Positions 31,495 through 32,687 of a stretch of DNA of 32,687 nt are shown here, one piece after another. The position numbers and the translations under genes are program-made. The notes under the pieces were generated by a model, which was not told the origin of the DNA, ran no database searches, and worked only from the letters and a program-made list of their open reading frames with translations. Origin of the DNA: CAYJIX01 sp964370375 (GTDB lineage: Bacteria; Desulfobacterota; Desulfovibrionia; Desulfovibrionales; Desulfovibrionaceae); the NCBI GenBank assembly GCA_964370375.1, contig CAYJIX010000022.1, positions 1 to 32,687 on the forward strand. Direction: 5' to 3'. Position 1 is the first letter of the stretch. Each line of letters starts with the position of its first letter.

Positions 31495-32490
31495 TTAACG
31501 CTTAGCAACCTTAAGCTCGTCACGCCAGACGCCCTTTTCTTTAAAGTAGCGAGCAGCACCCGGGTGAACAGGATATTCAGGCAACAACCACCTTGTGGCG
31601 TTTTCTAAACGGGTTTGAAGCGAAACGTCAGTGATTTTATGCAATTCATCGGTGTTTTCAAAAACAGCCTTACAAAAAGCATAGATAACATCGTCTTCTA
31701 CAGCTTTTGTGGACCCTGCAATGCCGGCAAACCCTGGAGAAGGCATGTCTTTTTCAAGCCCTTCATAGGCTGTTTTCGGCAGCGTGGTGACAATAACGCC
31801 CTTGTTCCGCTCAGAAACGCGCTTCATAACTTCAAGGTCAAGGTCAAGCACAACGTATTCTTCTCTGGCAGCAAGGTTCAGCATGGCAGGCACAGGCACA
31901 CCACCGGGAAAACTGGAAGGAGAAGCCTCAATCAAACCGTCAATAAGCGCAGTCACCGAATCATCCCAAGAAAGATACTGCTTTTGCAATTTGTCATAAA
32001 TGCCATACTCTTCAAGAACCATTTGGTACATGGAATTGGCACCGGAGCCACGCTTCAACACAGACACGCTCTTGCCTGCCAAATCCCGATAATCCTTAAT
32101 GCCGGAATCCGCCAAAGCAACCATGGGCTGAGCCCAAACTGTCCAAGAAAACACCTGCCATATATCAACTTTTTTCTTAAATGGGCTTTTGCCTTCTGAT
32201 GCAGCAAAAACTTCAAGGCTCGTAAGGTTGGCAAGTTCGATGTTTCCCTGATCAAGCAAAATCACATTTTCTGTAGTGCCTGCCGTGGAAAGCGACGAGG
32301 CAAGCAACTCTTGCTGATGCTTATTAACAACAAAGGAAACGCTTTCCCACTGGATATACCCGGTTGAACCTAAATTGGCAGATCCAATACGAAAATCTTT
32401 AAAGGCCGCCTGACCGGACACAGGCACAAAGATCACACATGCAGCGACTAAACATAACAACAATTTAAGTTTACTAAAGACGGATTGCAT
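31495..32490 (-). CDS. TAXI-family TRAP solute-binding protein
   Basis: Periplasmic receptor of a TRAP-associated extracytoplasmic immunogenic (TAXI) type, 331 aa. A signal peptide covers about residues 1-29 (MQSVFSKLKLLLCLVAAC, cleavage near GQAAF). The mature protein has FRIGSANLGSTGYIQWESVS and TAGTTENVILLDQGNIELAN, as in the family, then YRDLAGKSVSVLKRGSGANSM and the C-terminal YPVHPGAARYFKEKGVW. I chose ATG 32488-32490, with AGGGGG seven bases upstream; earlier starts would bury the signal peptide. It is the first gene of the operon, directly downstream of a promoter with an operator-like site. The ligand is unknown. Confidence 0.92.
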   Translation of the reverse strand: MQSVFSKLKLLLCLVAACVIFVPVSGQAAFKDFRIGSANLGSTGYIQWESVSFVVNKHQQELLASSLSTAGTTENVILLDQGNIELANLTSLEVFAASEGKSPFKKKVDIWQVFSWTVWAQPMVALADSGIKDYRDLAGKSVSVLKRGSGANSMYQMVLEEYGIYDKLQKQYLSWDDSVTALIDGLIEASPSSFPGGVPVPAMLNLAAREEYVVLDLDLEVMKRVSERNKGVIVTTLPKTAYEGLEKDMPSPGFAGIAGSTKAVEDDVIYAFCKAVFENTDELHKITDVSLQTRLENATRWLLPEYPVHPGAARYFKEKGVWRDELKVAKR

Positions 32491-32609
32491 ATCATGCCCC
32501 CTGGTTAAATATTTTCGATGTTCTGAACGTGTACAGCTTACCATTACCATAAACGTGTACGGATACTTTTTGTCCCATAAAAGTGCTGGGGTTATTTACG
32601 GGCCAAAAA

Positions 32610-32634
32610 CATTCCATACAATGGAATGCGTTCC
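32610..32634. promoter_or_regulatory. Three alternating half-sites, probable IclR operator
   Basis: CATTCCAT-ACA-ATGGAATG (32610-32628) is a perfect palindrome, and its right half forms a second inverted pair, GGAA-TGCG-TTCC (32623-32634). This gives three half-sites in alternating orientation. IclR proteins such as PcaU use multi-half-site operators. The site starts a few bases past the -10 box of the operon promoter, a position suited to repression. Confidence 0.55.
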
Positions 32635-32642
32635 GTTTTTTT

Positions 32643-32671
32643 ACGTTAGCCAAAATCTAATACATTGTCAA
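32643..32671 (-). promoter_or_regulatory. Promoter of the TAXI/hydrolase operon
   Basis: On the minus strand a perfect -35 TTGACA (32666-32671), an ideal 17-bp spacer and -10 TAACGT (32643-32648). The predicted start leaves a leader of about 145 nt before the TAXI gene, in which the operator-like site lies first. Confidence 0.55.
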
Positions 32672-32687
32672 GTTCGCACCAGACAGT

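Overview
The window looks like a chromosomal segment from a Desulfovibrionaceae-type bacterium (anaerobic, Gram-negative Desulfobacterota), with moderate G+C and AT-rich spacers. The evidence is gene content: two TRAP uptake systems, a four-subunit 2-oxoacid:ferredoxin oxidoreductase fused in one operon to succinyl-CoA synthetase, a stand-alone AICAR transformylase, a CheZ-type phosphatase and a small conserved protein of a kind I associate with desulfovibrios. I ran no database search, so the taxonomy is inference. Two runs of exactly 100 N (4950-5049, 9793-9892) are assembly gaps.

Layout. (1) 1-4701: tandem repeats, a glycerate kinase (-) and a divergent DctPQM TRAP transporter (+), which together suggest uptake and phosphorylation of glycerate or a related acid. 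(2) 4702-5477: no gene; repeat elements and a gap. (3) 5478-9506: a CgeB-like glycosyltransferase behind a DapF-fold racemase that resembles histidine racemase CntK more than DapF, and then htpG (+). (4) 9507-10660: a giant hairpin repeat, a 36-bp tandem palindromic array interrupted by a gap, and a class III Fic protein. (5) 10846-12988: a sugar aminotransferase and an SDR nucleotide-sugar enzyme. (6) 13121-17988: korDABC-sucCD, converting a 2-oxoacid (probably 2-oxoglutarate) through acyl-CoA to the acid with reduced ferredoxin and ATP. (7) 18375-24674: a CAU tRNA, CheZ, a CpoB/YbgF-like lipoprotein, a small membrane protein, an RNB exoribonuclease and AICAR transformylase, all on the minus strand. 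(8) 24891-32490: a small conserved protein, an IclR regulator, and a five-gene operon (TAXI solute-binding protein, fused TRAP permease, M24 metallopeptidase, creatininase-family hydrolase, cyclase-family hydrolase).

The IclR-linked operon is the best candidate for an undescribed system. A TAXI importer is followed by three different metal-dependent amide/peptide hydrolase folds. Its promoter has a consensus -35 box, and three alternating inverted half-sites lie just downstream of the -10, where a repressor would block transcription. A strong bidirectional terminator closes the unit. This reads as a regulated pathway importing a cyclic or N-acylated amide and opening it stepwise; the substrate cannot be read from the sequence.

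Second in interest are the repeats. Large hairpin elements begin at or just after the stop codons of dctM and htpG, and a half-copy overlaps the 3' end of the glycerate kinase gene. Stable stem-loops also lie between the solute-binding-protein gene and the permease gene in both TRAP operons, where they could set different expression levels.
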